Origin: a bacterium
GTDB lineage: Bacteria > Krumholzibacteriota > Krumholzibacteriia > JACNKJ01
Direction of reading: 5' to 3'
DNA length: 33,050 nt
NCBI GenBank assembly: GCA_016873475.1
Contig: VGXI01000013.1
Coordinates: 1 to 33,050, forward strand
Positions 7,288-13,821 of this stretch are shown piece by piece. The number at the start of each line of letters is the position of its first letter. Position 1 is the stretch's first letter. The position numbers were made by a program, and so were the translations under genes. The notes beneath the pieces are model-generated. The model searched no databases and had not been told where the DNA came from. It worked only from the letters and a program-made list of their open reading frames with translations.

Positions 7288-9230
7288 CGGCGTCGCCCTC
7301 CCTTCGGCGCGGGGACCGGCGCCCCGCGCGTCGCGGCCGCGAGCTGCCCGCGCAGGCGCGCGCCGGCGCAGCTCACGCCCAGGCTCTCGCGCAGGCGCCC
7401 GAGGCGATAGCGTTCGAGGCTTTCGCCCGCCAGCGGTCGAGCCGGCGGCGGCAGGGCGGCGAGCGCGCTCGCCAGGCGCGCCGCCAGGGCCGCGTCGTCG
7501 AGTGGCGGCGGCGGCACGGGCCGCTCGCGCCCGCCGCTGCGCGCCCAGCGCGCGAGGGCGGCGCGGTCCGTCTCCCGCGGCGCCGTCGCCAGGAACTCCG
7601 GTAGCCAGTCGAGGCCCACCGCGTCGGGGAGACGCAGCCCCTCCCGCTCGAGCGAGCGCCAGTGGGCCGTGAGCGCGAAGGCCAGGCGTCGCAGCGCGGC
7701 CGCATCACCTTTCAGCGCGCCCCTCAGGGCGAGAAAGCTGCCCGCTCGCCCCTGGCGCTGGAGCTGGCCGGCCAGTTCGGTGCCGAGGCCCGCGGCGGCG
7801 AGCGCGGCCAACTCATCCCAGGGGCGCGGCGGCAGCGCGGCGCGCAGGGCCTCCCAGTCCCGCGTAGGCAGGGGCCGCGGCGGCAGGTCGGTGTCGGGGT
7901 ACATGCGGTCGGGTCCGGGCAGCACGCGCTCGAAGCGCGTGGTGCCGTCCGGCTGGGCCTGGCGCGTCTCGCGCGGCACGCCGGCCAGCGCCTCCTGCGC
8001 GCGCAGCTCGATCTCGCCGAGGGCGGTCTCGAGGTCGCGCGGCCCGCCCCAGACCATCAGCATCGGCGTGTCGTCGCTGACGCCGAGGATCTGCCGCACC
8101 CGGTGCCACTCGCTCCAGGTCGGCCCGTCGTCCAGCTGCTCGCTGGAGACCAGGTTCGGATTCCGATCCAGGCAGGCCACCACGCGCACGCGGTCCCGGA
8201 ATTCGCCGAGGAAGCGCAGGCCGGGCTGCACCTCCCGCCGCAAGACACCCTCGAAGCCCGGCAGAGCGATGACACCGAGCCGGTCCCCCCGCGCGAGCGC
8301 CTTCTGCACCGGCCGGTACTGGCAGTTCTTGAACAGGCCCGTCACCTCGGCGCGCAGGCCCTGGTAGCCGACGGCCGGCAACCCGCGCCCCGCCAGGATC
8401 TCGCGGATCTCGAGCAGGCTCTTCTGACGCAGGGCCTCGTTGTGCACGAGCCGGCCGATGGCCGGAATGCGGCTCACGCCCTTGATCTCGATGCGCGTGC
8501 CCCCGCGCACGCTCACGTTCACGTCCTGCCGGGCAGCGCCAGCGCCGCGGCGCACCTTGCCGGTGGCGCGCGTGAGCCGGCGCACGGCCTGCGCCGCCGC
8601 CTCGACCGCGGCCGGCGTGTGGAGCGCCGGCGCCGTGACGACCTCGACGAGCGGCATGCCCAGGCGGTCGGTGCGGTAGCAGCGCAGGTGCCCCTGGTCG
8701 GAGAGCTCACGGCTCGAGTCCTCCTCGATGCTGAGCTGGAGGATCGCGAGCGGCACACCGTCCACCGGCAGCTCGCCCTGGACGCCGAGGATCGCCGTGC
8801 GCTGGAAGCCGGTCGGGATCGAGCCGTCGAGGTACTGCTTGCGCATCACGTGCAGCTCGCCCACCGGTTGCAGGCCGAGCAGCAGGGTGATCTCCATGGC
8901 GATGCCAAGCGCCTCCTGGTCGATCTCGAAGGGCGGTGCGTCGTCCATCTCGTAGGTGCAGACGCTCTCCTTGTTGAGCCGGTAGAGGATCTCCTTGCGC
9001 GTCTTGAACTCCATGAGCGCCGTGCCGTCGTACTCGCCGAGCTCGGAGAGCGTGGGCCGCATGTGGCGGAGGATCTCGGCGTCGAAGGCGTCGCTGTAGC
9101 GGCCGGCCGGGCAGCGGCAGAAGAGCTTGCGGCGCGTCGAGAGCTGGACGTGCACCTCCAGGCCGGCCTTGAGGCCCAGGGCGCTGTAGTCGTCGGCGCT
9201 GAGGGTGCCGTACTCGGGCAGCTGGGACAT
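7284..9230 (-). CDS. gatE: Glutamyl-tRNA(Gln) amidotransferase subunit E (archaeal type)
   Basis: GatE binds Glu-tRNA(Gln), phosphorylates the glutamyl group with ATP and amidates it with ammonia from GatD. The 648-residue product starts with the GatB/GatE kinase cradle: GLKAGLEVHVQLSTRRKLFCRCP, then VCTYEMDD and IEEDSSRE. The pattern RQDVNVSVRGGTRIEIKGV is the typical GatB/E block. About residues 290-440 form the AspRS-like GAD insertion found in GatE but not GatB. The C-terminal part is the helical and tail region. I start it at 9230 (MSQLPEYG) because GGAG precedes it at a suitable distance and it is close to the putative promoter; an in-frame upstream ATG at 9266 lies on top of the predicted -10. 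It forms an operon with gatD. Confidence 0.92.
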   Translation of the reverse strand: MSQLPEYGTLSADDYSALGLKAGLEVHVQLSTRRKLFCRCPAGRYSDAFDAEILRHMRPTLSELGEYDGTALMEFKTRKEILYRLNKESVCTYEMDDAPPFEIDQEALGIAMEITLLLGLQPVGELHVMRKQYLDGSIPTGFQRTAILGVQGELPVDGVPLAILQLSIEEDSSRELSDQGHLRCYRTDRLGMPLVEVVTAPALHTPAAVEAAAQAVRRLTRATGKVRRGAGAARQDVNVSVRGGTRIEIKGVSRIPAIGRLVHNEALRQKSLLEIREILAGRGLPAVGYQGLRAEVTGLFKNCQYRPVQKALARGDRLGVIALPGFEGVLRREVQPGLRFLGEFRDRVRVVACLDRNPNLVSSEQLDDGPTWSEWHRVRQILGVSDDTPMLMVWGGPRDLETALGEIELRAQEALAGVPRETRQAQPDGTTRFERVLPGPDRMYPDTDLPPRPLPTRDWEALRAALPPRPWDELAALAAAGLGTELAGQLQRQGRAGSFLALRGALKGDAAALRRLAFALTAHWRSLEREGLRLPDAVGLDWLPEFLATAPRETDRAALARWARSGGRERPVPPPPLDDAALAARLASALAALPPPARPLAGESLERYRLGRLRESLGVSCAGARLRGQLAAATRGAPVPAPKGGRRR

Positions 9231-9264
9231 CGGGGCTCCGGTGGCTAAGGGCTTGCAGCCTCGC

Positions 9265-9294
9265 AAGGTACAGGAAGCGGCCGCCCAGTGCCAG
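9265..9294 (-). promoter_or_regulatory. Putative gatE-gatD promoter
   Basis: On the minus strand CTGGCA (9294-9289) and TACCTT (9270-9265) are 18 bp apart. The same pair with the same spacing (TTGGCA, 18 bp, TACCTT) is found upstream of the DUF362 gene at 27344. This would give a leader of about 28 nt before the gatE start at 9230. Confidence 0.4.
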
Positions 9295-9324
9295 CCCCGG
9301 CGACCGGGTGGCGGTGGCGATCAA

Positions 9325-9350
9325 GAATCATGAATCTTGAATCTAGAATA
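9325..9350. repeat. Four heptad repeats GAATCNN in an AT-rich patch
   Basis: GAATC recurs at 9325, 9332 and 9339, with GAATA at 9346, giving an exact 7-bp period. This is a sharp AT-rich island in a GC-rich genome. It lies upstream of the first selenoprotein gene, on the far side from the gatE promoter, and overlaps the proposed -35. Confidence 0.6.
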
Positions 9351-9366
9351 CTGTTTGCATTACACT
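9337..9366 (+). promoter_or_regulatory. Putative promoter of the first selenoprotein gene
   Basis: TTGAAT (9337-9342) and TACACT (9361-9366) are 18 bp apart in the AT-rich island. The leader would be about 180 nt. An alternative site lies nearer the gene: AGATCCTTGC at 9481-9490 also occurs at 10742-10751 before the second paralogue. Confidence 0.3.
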
Positions 9367-9548
9367 TGTGTGCGACTGTAGCCGGTCCTGGGCGAGCCCT
9401 CCGCGACGCGGCAGGCGCGGCGCTCCCGCTCAGGGCGAGGCTTGCTCACGGGAGGTGGGCGGAGGGATTCGCCGGCCGCCAGATCCTTGCTCCAGGCGCG
9501 GCGCCCGTAGGCGTCCGCAGGCTCTCACCCAACCCACGGGGGAATCGC

Positions 9549-10598
9549 ATGCTGACAAAGCTCAAGCTCGCCGCCGTTCTCATGCTCATGCTGGTCGCGA
9601 CCTCGGCGTTCGCCGTCCAGCGCGTGGTGCTCGTCGAGTACTTCACGAACACTAGCTGACCCTACTGCCCGACTGCGGACGCAGTCTTTGACGCTTTCGG
9701 CGACAATCACACGGACGACGAGGCCGCGCTCGTCTGCTGGCACATGAGCTGGCCCGGCTACGATCCCTTCTACCAGCACAACACCGTCGACAACAACGGC
9801 CGCCGCAGCTTCTATGGCATCAACGGGATACCGGCCTGGAAGATGGACGGTTACCTGAACCCCAATGCCGGCACGGTGAATGCGCTCTACGCGAGCGAGT
9901 CGGCCATTCCGACCCCGGTGACCCTGACGATCGTCGGCGCCTACGACGACGTCACCGGCTACGTTCAGTACACGGTGACGGCTTCCACGAACGAGACGCT
10001 GCCCACCGGCAGCTACCGCATCTTCGTCGCGCTGACGGAAACCGACATCTACTTCCAGGGCTCCAACGGCGTCCTCTGGCATCCGGACGTGATGCGCGAC
10101 TGCTTCCCGACCCACGCCGGCACGGACGTCACCTTCAGCGGAGGTTTCCCCCAGGTCGCAACGGTCTCGGGCGACTTCACGCTGAACTCCATCTACAACT
10201 GGAACAACTGCCGTCTCGTGGCTTGGGTGCAGGACGTCACTGGCCAGAAGAAGGTCCAGCAGGCGGTGGCGGCCTTCGTGAGCGGTCTCGACCTGACGGA
10301 CGCCCCCGCGGCGCCCGCCCGGGCGATGGCCCTCGGCGCGAACTACCCGAATCCCTTCAACCCCAGCACGACGATCCCAGTCAGCGTCGAGCGCACCTCG
10401 GCGGCGCGGCTGGACATCATCGCGCCTGACGGCCGGCTCGTGCGCACCCTTCACGAGGGCGAGCTGCCTGCGGGCACGCGCGAGTTCAGCTGGGACGGCA
10501 CCGCGGCCAACGGCCAGGGCGTGGCCAGCGGCGTCTATCTCGTGCGGCTGCACAGCGCGGATGGCCTGCAGAGCCGCCATCTGGTCCTCATGAAATGA
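9549..10598 (+). CDS. Secreted thioredoxin-like selenoprotein (UxxC) with FlgD-type C-terminal domain, paralogue 1
   Basis: One reading frame of 349 residues runs from ATG 9549 through an in-frame TGA (9657-9659, codon 37) to a normal TGA stop at 10596. A signal peptide occupies residues 1-22. The sequence VVLVEYFTNTS-U37-P-Y-C40-P follows, in the position of the CxxC of thioredoxin-fold proteins of the Omp28-related type. Later conserved blocks are DPFYQHNTVDNNGRR and YGINGIPAW, the latter with a likely cis-Pro. A beta-rich middle domain follows, and the last 90 residues are a FlgD-Ig-like sorting domain (GANYPNPFNPSTTIP). A SECIS-like hairpin lies just after the TGA. The redox function is inferred from UxxC; the substrate is unknown. 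Reading TGA as a stop would leave a bare signal peptide and an orphan domain with no start site. The next gene repeats the whole arrangement. Confidence 0.85.
9657..9686 (+). promoter_or_regulatory. In-frame UGA (Sec37) and SECIS-like hairpin, paralogue 1
   Basis: After TGA 9657-9659, GACTGC (9671-9676) pairs perfectly with GCAGTC (9681-9686) around the loop GGAC. The loop begins 18 nt after the UGA and opens with G. A small apical loop with a guanosine among its first two bases, 16-37 nt from the UGA, fits the general bacterial SECIS model recognised by SelB. Confidence 0.75.
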
Positions 10599-10655
10599 GC
10601 TCGCCTCCCTCCCCCTCGCGCGCGTTGTTTCGCGCGCGCGGGGAGGGAAGCGAGC
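10599..10655 (+). terminator. Long hairpin with loop TTGTTT after paralogue 1
   Basis: The arms 10599-10624 and 10631-10655 form an imperfect stem of about 23 paired bases around TTGTTT (10625-10630), with CG flanking the loop on both sides. It begins directly after the stop codon and precedes a separate classical terminator. Confidence 0.65.
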
Positions 10656-10701
10656 GTCCCAGCGCGCGCGAGCCGGAGGGCAGCTCGCTGGTTTGGAAGA
10701 C

Positions 10702-10728
10702 AGGGGGGGCCGCTGGGCTCCCCCTTTT
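10702..10728 (+). terminator. Intrinsic terminator after paralogue 1
   Basis: A 10-bp stem (10702-10711 with 10716-10725, one G-T pair) around a GCTG loop is followed by a run of T. It is nearly identical to the terminator after paralogue 2 at 11959-11985. Confidence 0.8.
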
Positions 10729-10753
10729 CGTTGCCCGACCGAGATCCTTGCGC

Positions 10754-10783
10754 TTGCGCCGAGAAAGCTGAAGAGGCTAGACT
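10754..10783 (+). promoter_or_regulatory. Putative promoter of the second selenoprotein gene
   Basis: TTGCGC (10754-10759) and TAGACT (10778-10783) are 18 bp apart, giving a leader of about 45 nt before ATG 10834. The site lies just after the terminator of paralogue 1, so the two genes are probably transcribed separately. Confidence 0.45.
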
Positions 10784-10833
10784 TATTTTGTCTCCACGCA
10801 GTGACCGCCACCCTCGCCCGCAAGGAGGACGCA

Positions 10834-11889
10834 ATGAACCGTCGCGCTCTCTGTCTGAGCATCCTGGCGTTGCTCGCCCTTGCGCTGCCAGCCAGCGCCG
10901 TCGAACGCATCGTCCTGCTCGAGAAGTTCACGAACACGGCCTGAGCGGCCTGCGGATCGGCGGAGCCGATCTTCGTGCAGTTCGTCCTGGACCACCCCGA
11001 CTGCGTCGCCTTCATGCCGCATGTCAACTGGCCCCAAAGCAACGACCCCTTCTACGTCCACAACACCGCCGACAACAACGGCCGCCGTGCGCTCTACGGC
11101 GTCAATGCCGTGCCCTTCGAGATCCTCGACGGCGTGCTCGAGCCGGTCTACTTCTACACCTACGCCCGCATCCTGGCCGCCTACAACACGCGCAAGGCGG
11201 TGCCGACCGACGTCACGCTGAGCTACACGGGCCTCTACGTGCCCAGCACAGGTCAGGTGGACTTCACCGTCACGGCCTCGACGACCAGCGCCCTGCCCGC
11301 GGGGGACTTCCGCCTGCACATCGTCCTCACCGAGAGCGGCATCTTCTACGACGCTGCCAACGGGATCGACTACCACGAATTCACGCTGCGCAAGATGTTC
11401 CCGACCTTCAACGGAACGAGCGTGAGCTTCAGCGGCGGCTTCCCGCAGACGGCGCAGGCCTCGACGAGCTTCACGCTCAATCCGGCCTACGTGCCGGCCA
11501 ACTGCAAGCTCGTCTACTTCCTGCAGAACCACACGACGAAGGAGGTCTTCCAGGCCGGCCAGATCACGCTGGACGACATCCAGGACCTGACGGACGTCGC
11601 CGAGCTGCCGCTGCGCCTGCGCCTGGGGGCGAACTACCCCAATCCCTTCAACCCGTCCACGACCATTCCCCTCAGCCTCGATGCCGAGGCCAGCGTGCGC
11701 CTGGCGGTGCACGACGCCGCGGGCCGGGAGCTGCGCGTGCTGCACGACGGCGCGCTGCCGGCCGGCAGTCGCGAGTTCCACTGGGATGGGCGTGACGCGG
11801 CAGGTCAGACCCTGCCCAGCGGCGTCTATCTGTTTTTTGTGACCGGCGCCGGCGAAACCGCCGGCCGGCGCGCGCTCTTGCTGAAATAG
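10834..11889 (+). CDS. Secreted thioredoxin-like selenoprotein (UxxC) with FlgD-type C-terminal domain, paralogue 2
   Basis: The frame of 351 residues runs from ATG 10834, preceded by the strong ribosome binding site AAGGAGG at 10822-10828. It continues through TGA 10942-10944 (again codon 37) to a TAG stop. The signal peptide ends near ASA (residue 22). The sequence then reads IVLLEKFTNTA-U37-A-A-C40-G, aligned with paralogue 1 without gaps from the start codon. Shared blocks include NDPFYVHNTADNNGRR, the YGVNAVPF segment, SFSGGFPQ, and the C-terminal GANYPNPFNPSTTIP domain. The cysteine at position 40 is kept, while the two residues between U and C differ (AA against PY). As before, the frame is open on both sides of the TGA and nothing else in the gene is broken. 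The inferred role is an extracytoplasmic thiol or selenol redox protein. Confidence 0.85.
10942..10971 (+). promoter_or_regulatory. In-frame UGA (Sec37) and SECIS-like hairpin, paralogue 2
   Basis: After TGA 10942-10944, GATCGGC (10955-10961) pairs perfectly with GCCGATC (10965-10971) around the loop GGA. The loop starts 18 nt after the UGA, exactly as in paralogue 1. CTGC (10950-10953) can also pair with GCAG (10977-10980) as a lower stem. The stem sequences of the two genes are unrelated, so the fold and spacing, not the sequence, are conserved. Confidence 0.75.
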
Positions 11890-11893
11890 CTCG

Positions 11894-11940
11894 CTCGCCG
11901 CCTCTCGCGCCCGAAACAACGGGCGCGACCCGGCGGCGAG
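11894..11940 (+). terminator. Long hairpin with loop AAACAA after paralogue 2
   Basis: CTCGCCGCC (11894-11902) pairs with 11932-11940, and TCGCGCCCG (11905-11913) with 11920-11928, separated by a small internal loop. The apical loop AAACAA is the reverse complement of TTGTTT, again flanked by CG. It starts just after the stop codon. Confidence 0.65.
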
Positions 11941-11958
11941 TTCGCTTGGCGAGATGCG

Positions 11959-11985
11959 AGGGGGAGCCGCTGGGCTCCCCCTTTT
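11959..11985 (+). terminator. Intrinsic terminator after paralogue 2
   Basis: A perfect 10-bp stem, AGGGGGAGCC (11959-11968) with 11973-11982, around a GCTG loop is followed by T residues. It is a near copy of the terminator at 10702-10728. Confidence 0.85.
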
Positions 11986-12006
11986 GCCTGCCCGCCGAGT
12001 CTGGGG

Positions 12007-12035
12007 ATGACGGCGGCGCCGCGCCCTGCTAGGCT
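12007..12035 (+). promoter_or_regulatory. Putative promoter of the membrane protein and dUTPase genes
   Basis: ATGACG (12007-12012), 17 bp, then TAGGCT (12030-12035). The -10 is of the same TAGNCT type as at 10778. The match is moderate. Confidence 0.3.
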
Positions 12036-12053
12036 CCGCCCGGGAGGTGCGTC

Positions 12054-12845
12054 GTGCGCAGTCTCGGTCTATCTTCGTTCTGGCGCTGGGCGCTGGCCCT
12101 CGTGCTCTGCCTCACCGGGCTCCTGGTACAACGGCTGATCTCGAGCGAGCTGCCGCTGACCGTCGACCAGGAGTGGGCCGGCCGGCGCATCGCGAGCACG
12201 CTCGAGCAGGTGCACGTCGGTCCCGGCGGCCAGCGTCTCAGCGTGTCCGGCGGCGATGCCGACTGGACCGGCGAGTTGATCTGGCGACCGGTCGCCGGCG
12301 AGGCCGCATTCGCGCGCATGCCGCTGCGCAATCTCGGCAGCCTGATCACGGGTGAGATCCCTGCCCAGGCTCGGGGCCGGCGGGCCGAGTACCGCCTCGA
12401 GATCGAGACGCCCGCGGGCCTCCTGCGCCTGCCCGCGCAGGGCACCCTGGTCACGCGGTTCCGGGGCGCCACGCCGCTGGCCCTGGGCCTCGCTCACATC
12501 CTGCTGCTCGCGCTCGGCCTCCTGCTGGCCATGCGCGCCGGGCTCGAGGCGCTGGCCCTCGGCGATCACGCGCAGCGTTTCGCCTGGGGCAGTTTCCTCT
12601 GCGTCTTGGCCGGCGGCCTCGTCGTCGGCCCCCTGATGAAGCACTACGCCTACGGCCTGCTCTGGGCCGGGCCACCGCGCGGCCTCGACAGCACCGACAG
12701 CAAGACCCTCGTCCTGGCCCTCGCCTGGCTCCTGCCGCTCATCCTCAGGGCGCGCGGCCGCCGGGCGCGGCGCTGGATCGTGGTCGCCGCGCTGCTCAGC
12801 CTGCTCGCCTTCCTCGTCCCGCACAGCACTTTCGGCCCCGCCTGA
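12054..12845 (+). CDS. Membrane protein of unknown function
   Basis: The start is GTG, with GGGAGGTG a few bases upstream. The 263-residue product has an N-terminal membrane segment (about residues 10-28) and an extracytoplasmic domain of about 110 residues rich in short beta strands. Four further hydrophobic segments follow, near 143-160, 178-195, 216-233 and 240-255. The C-terminal loops between them are rich in Arg. I recognise no family. The layout of one segment, an outside domain, then a helical bundle recalls small sensor or transport accessory proteins, but nothing more specific can be said. It is followed after 27 nt by the dUTPase gene, so the two may be co-transcribed. Confidence 0.7.
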   Translation: MRSLGLSSFWRWALALVLCLTGLLVQRLISSELPLTVDQEWAGRRIASTLEQVHVGPGGQRLSVSGGDADWTGELIWRPVAGEAAFARMPLRNLGSLITGEIPAQARGRRAEYRLEIETPAGLLRLPAQGTLVTRFRGATPLALGLAHILLLALGLLLAMRAGLEALALGDHAQRFAWGSFLCVLAGGLVVGPLMKHYAYGLLWAGPPRGLDSTDSKTLVLALAWLLPLILRARGRRARRWIVVAALLSLLAFLVPHSTFGPA

Positions 12846-12872
12846 GCCCCGCTGCCCAGGCAAGGAGAATTC

Positions 12873-13274
12873 GTGAAGGACATGCTCGAGGAGATCTTCG
12901 CGCTGCAGCGGGACTTGAACCGCTACACGCTGGCCCAGAACGGACAGGGCGACTACGACGCCATCCCCCGTGACCGCGCGCTGCAGAACACCTGGGTGCG
13001 CAACTACGCGCTGGCGATGACGCAGGAGATCGCCGAGTTGGTCGACTCCACCAACTGGAAGTGGTGGCGCACGAAGGCGGACCTCTTCGACGAGCAGAAC
13101 CTGAAGGTGGAGCTGGTGGACATCCTCCACTTCTGGGTCAGCGCCTGCCAGGTGATGGGGCTCTCGGCCGCCGACGTCCACCGCATGTACTTGCAGAAGA
13201 ACGCCGTCAACCGCCAGCGCCAGGACCGCGGCTACCTCGAGAAGGACGCGGCGGACAACCGCGGCATCGGCTAG
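12873..13274 (+). CDS. Dimeric (MazG-like, all-alpha) dUTP diphosphatase
   Basis: The enzyme hydrolyses dUTP to dUMP and pyrophosphate, keeping uracil out of DNA and feeding dTMP synthesis. The 133-residue product belongs to the all-alpha NTP pyrophosphatase group, not the common trimeric Dut family. The magnesium-binding pattern is visible as E52-x-x-E55 in QEIAELVDSTNWKWW and E80-x-x-D83 in VELVDILHFW. The segment STNWKWW is characteristic of the dUTPase_2 family. The start is GTG, with AAGGAG (12862-12867) about 5 nt upstream. The product is shorter than phage and trypanosome relatives, as is usual for bacterial members. dCTP or broader NTP activity cannot be excluded. Confidence 0.85.
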   Translation: MKDMLEEIFALQRDLNRYTLAQNGQGDYDAIPRDRALQNTWVRNYALAMTQEIAELVDSTNWKWWRTKADLFDEQNLKVELVDILHFWVSACQVMGLSAADVHRMYLQKNAVNRQRQDRGYLEKDAADNRGIG

Positions 13275-13294
13275 ACCGCGCCGGTTCGCCGACC

Positions 13295-13813
13295 TCAGTG
13301 CGTTCGGATCACGATGTAGACGGCGATCGCCAGGGCCACCGCCTCCTTGAGCAGGCTGGCCAGCAGCTTGCCGAGGAAGGCGCCCCAGCCGGCGCGCAGG
13401 GCCTGCGCGTCCACGCGCCGTCGCTGCCAGGCCTCCAGCAGCACGGCTCCGGCCGCGGCGCCGAGAAAAGCCCCGACGAGCGTGCCCACCAGCGGCAGCG
13501 CCGCGGAGCCGATCAAGGCGCCCACGATACCGCCGAGGAAGGCGCCGCCCACGCCCCACCAGGACGCGCCGTAGCGCTTCGTCATCGCCGCGCCGAGCAG
13601 GGACTCGAGCAGCTCGGCCAGCAGCACCGCGCCGAGCATGACGAGCAAGGCCACCCAGCCGATGGCCACGAAGCCGCCGAACCAGGCCGCCGCCAGCGCC
13701 AGCCCGAGCATCAGGAAGTTGCCCGGCAGGCCCAGCGGCACGAGGATCAGGCAGGCGAGCAGCCCGAGGTCGAGCCCGATCAAGCCCAGCACGCGCAGCG
13801 CGGTGTCGCCCAT
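13295..13813 (-). CDS. DUF456-family membrane protein
   Basis: The 172-residue product is almost wholly hydrophobic, with about four to five membrane segments. It is rich in Gly and Ala with glycine-zipper patterns, for example GGAFLGGIVGALIG and LVGTLVGAFLGAAAGA. The N-terminal block LPGNFLM and the central ELLESLLGAAMTKRYGASWWG match the DUF456 family. Its biochemical role is not known to me. The ATG at 13813 follows the VOC-protein stop by 8 nt, so it is the second gene of a two-gene operon. The frame is open further upstream, but that part overlaps the VOC gene and is not used. Confidence 0.85.
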   Translation of the reverse strand: MGDTALRVLGLIGLDLGLLACLILVPLGLPGNFLMLGLALAAAWFGGFVAIGWVALLVMLGAVLLAELLESLLGAAMTKRYGASWWGVGGAFLGGIVGALIGSAALPLVGTLVGAFLGAAAGAVLLEAWQRRRVDAQALRAGWGAFLGKLLASLLKEAVALAIAVYIVIRTH

Positions 13814-13821
13814 GGCCTCCC

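Noticed and set aside
9549-11889. Both TGA-containing genes as ordinary pseudogenes
   Set aside because: Two independent paralogues would need the same nonsense mutation at the same codon, each with an intact downstream frame and a hairpin at the same distance.
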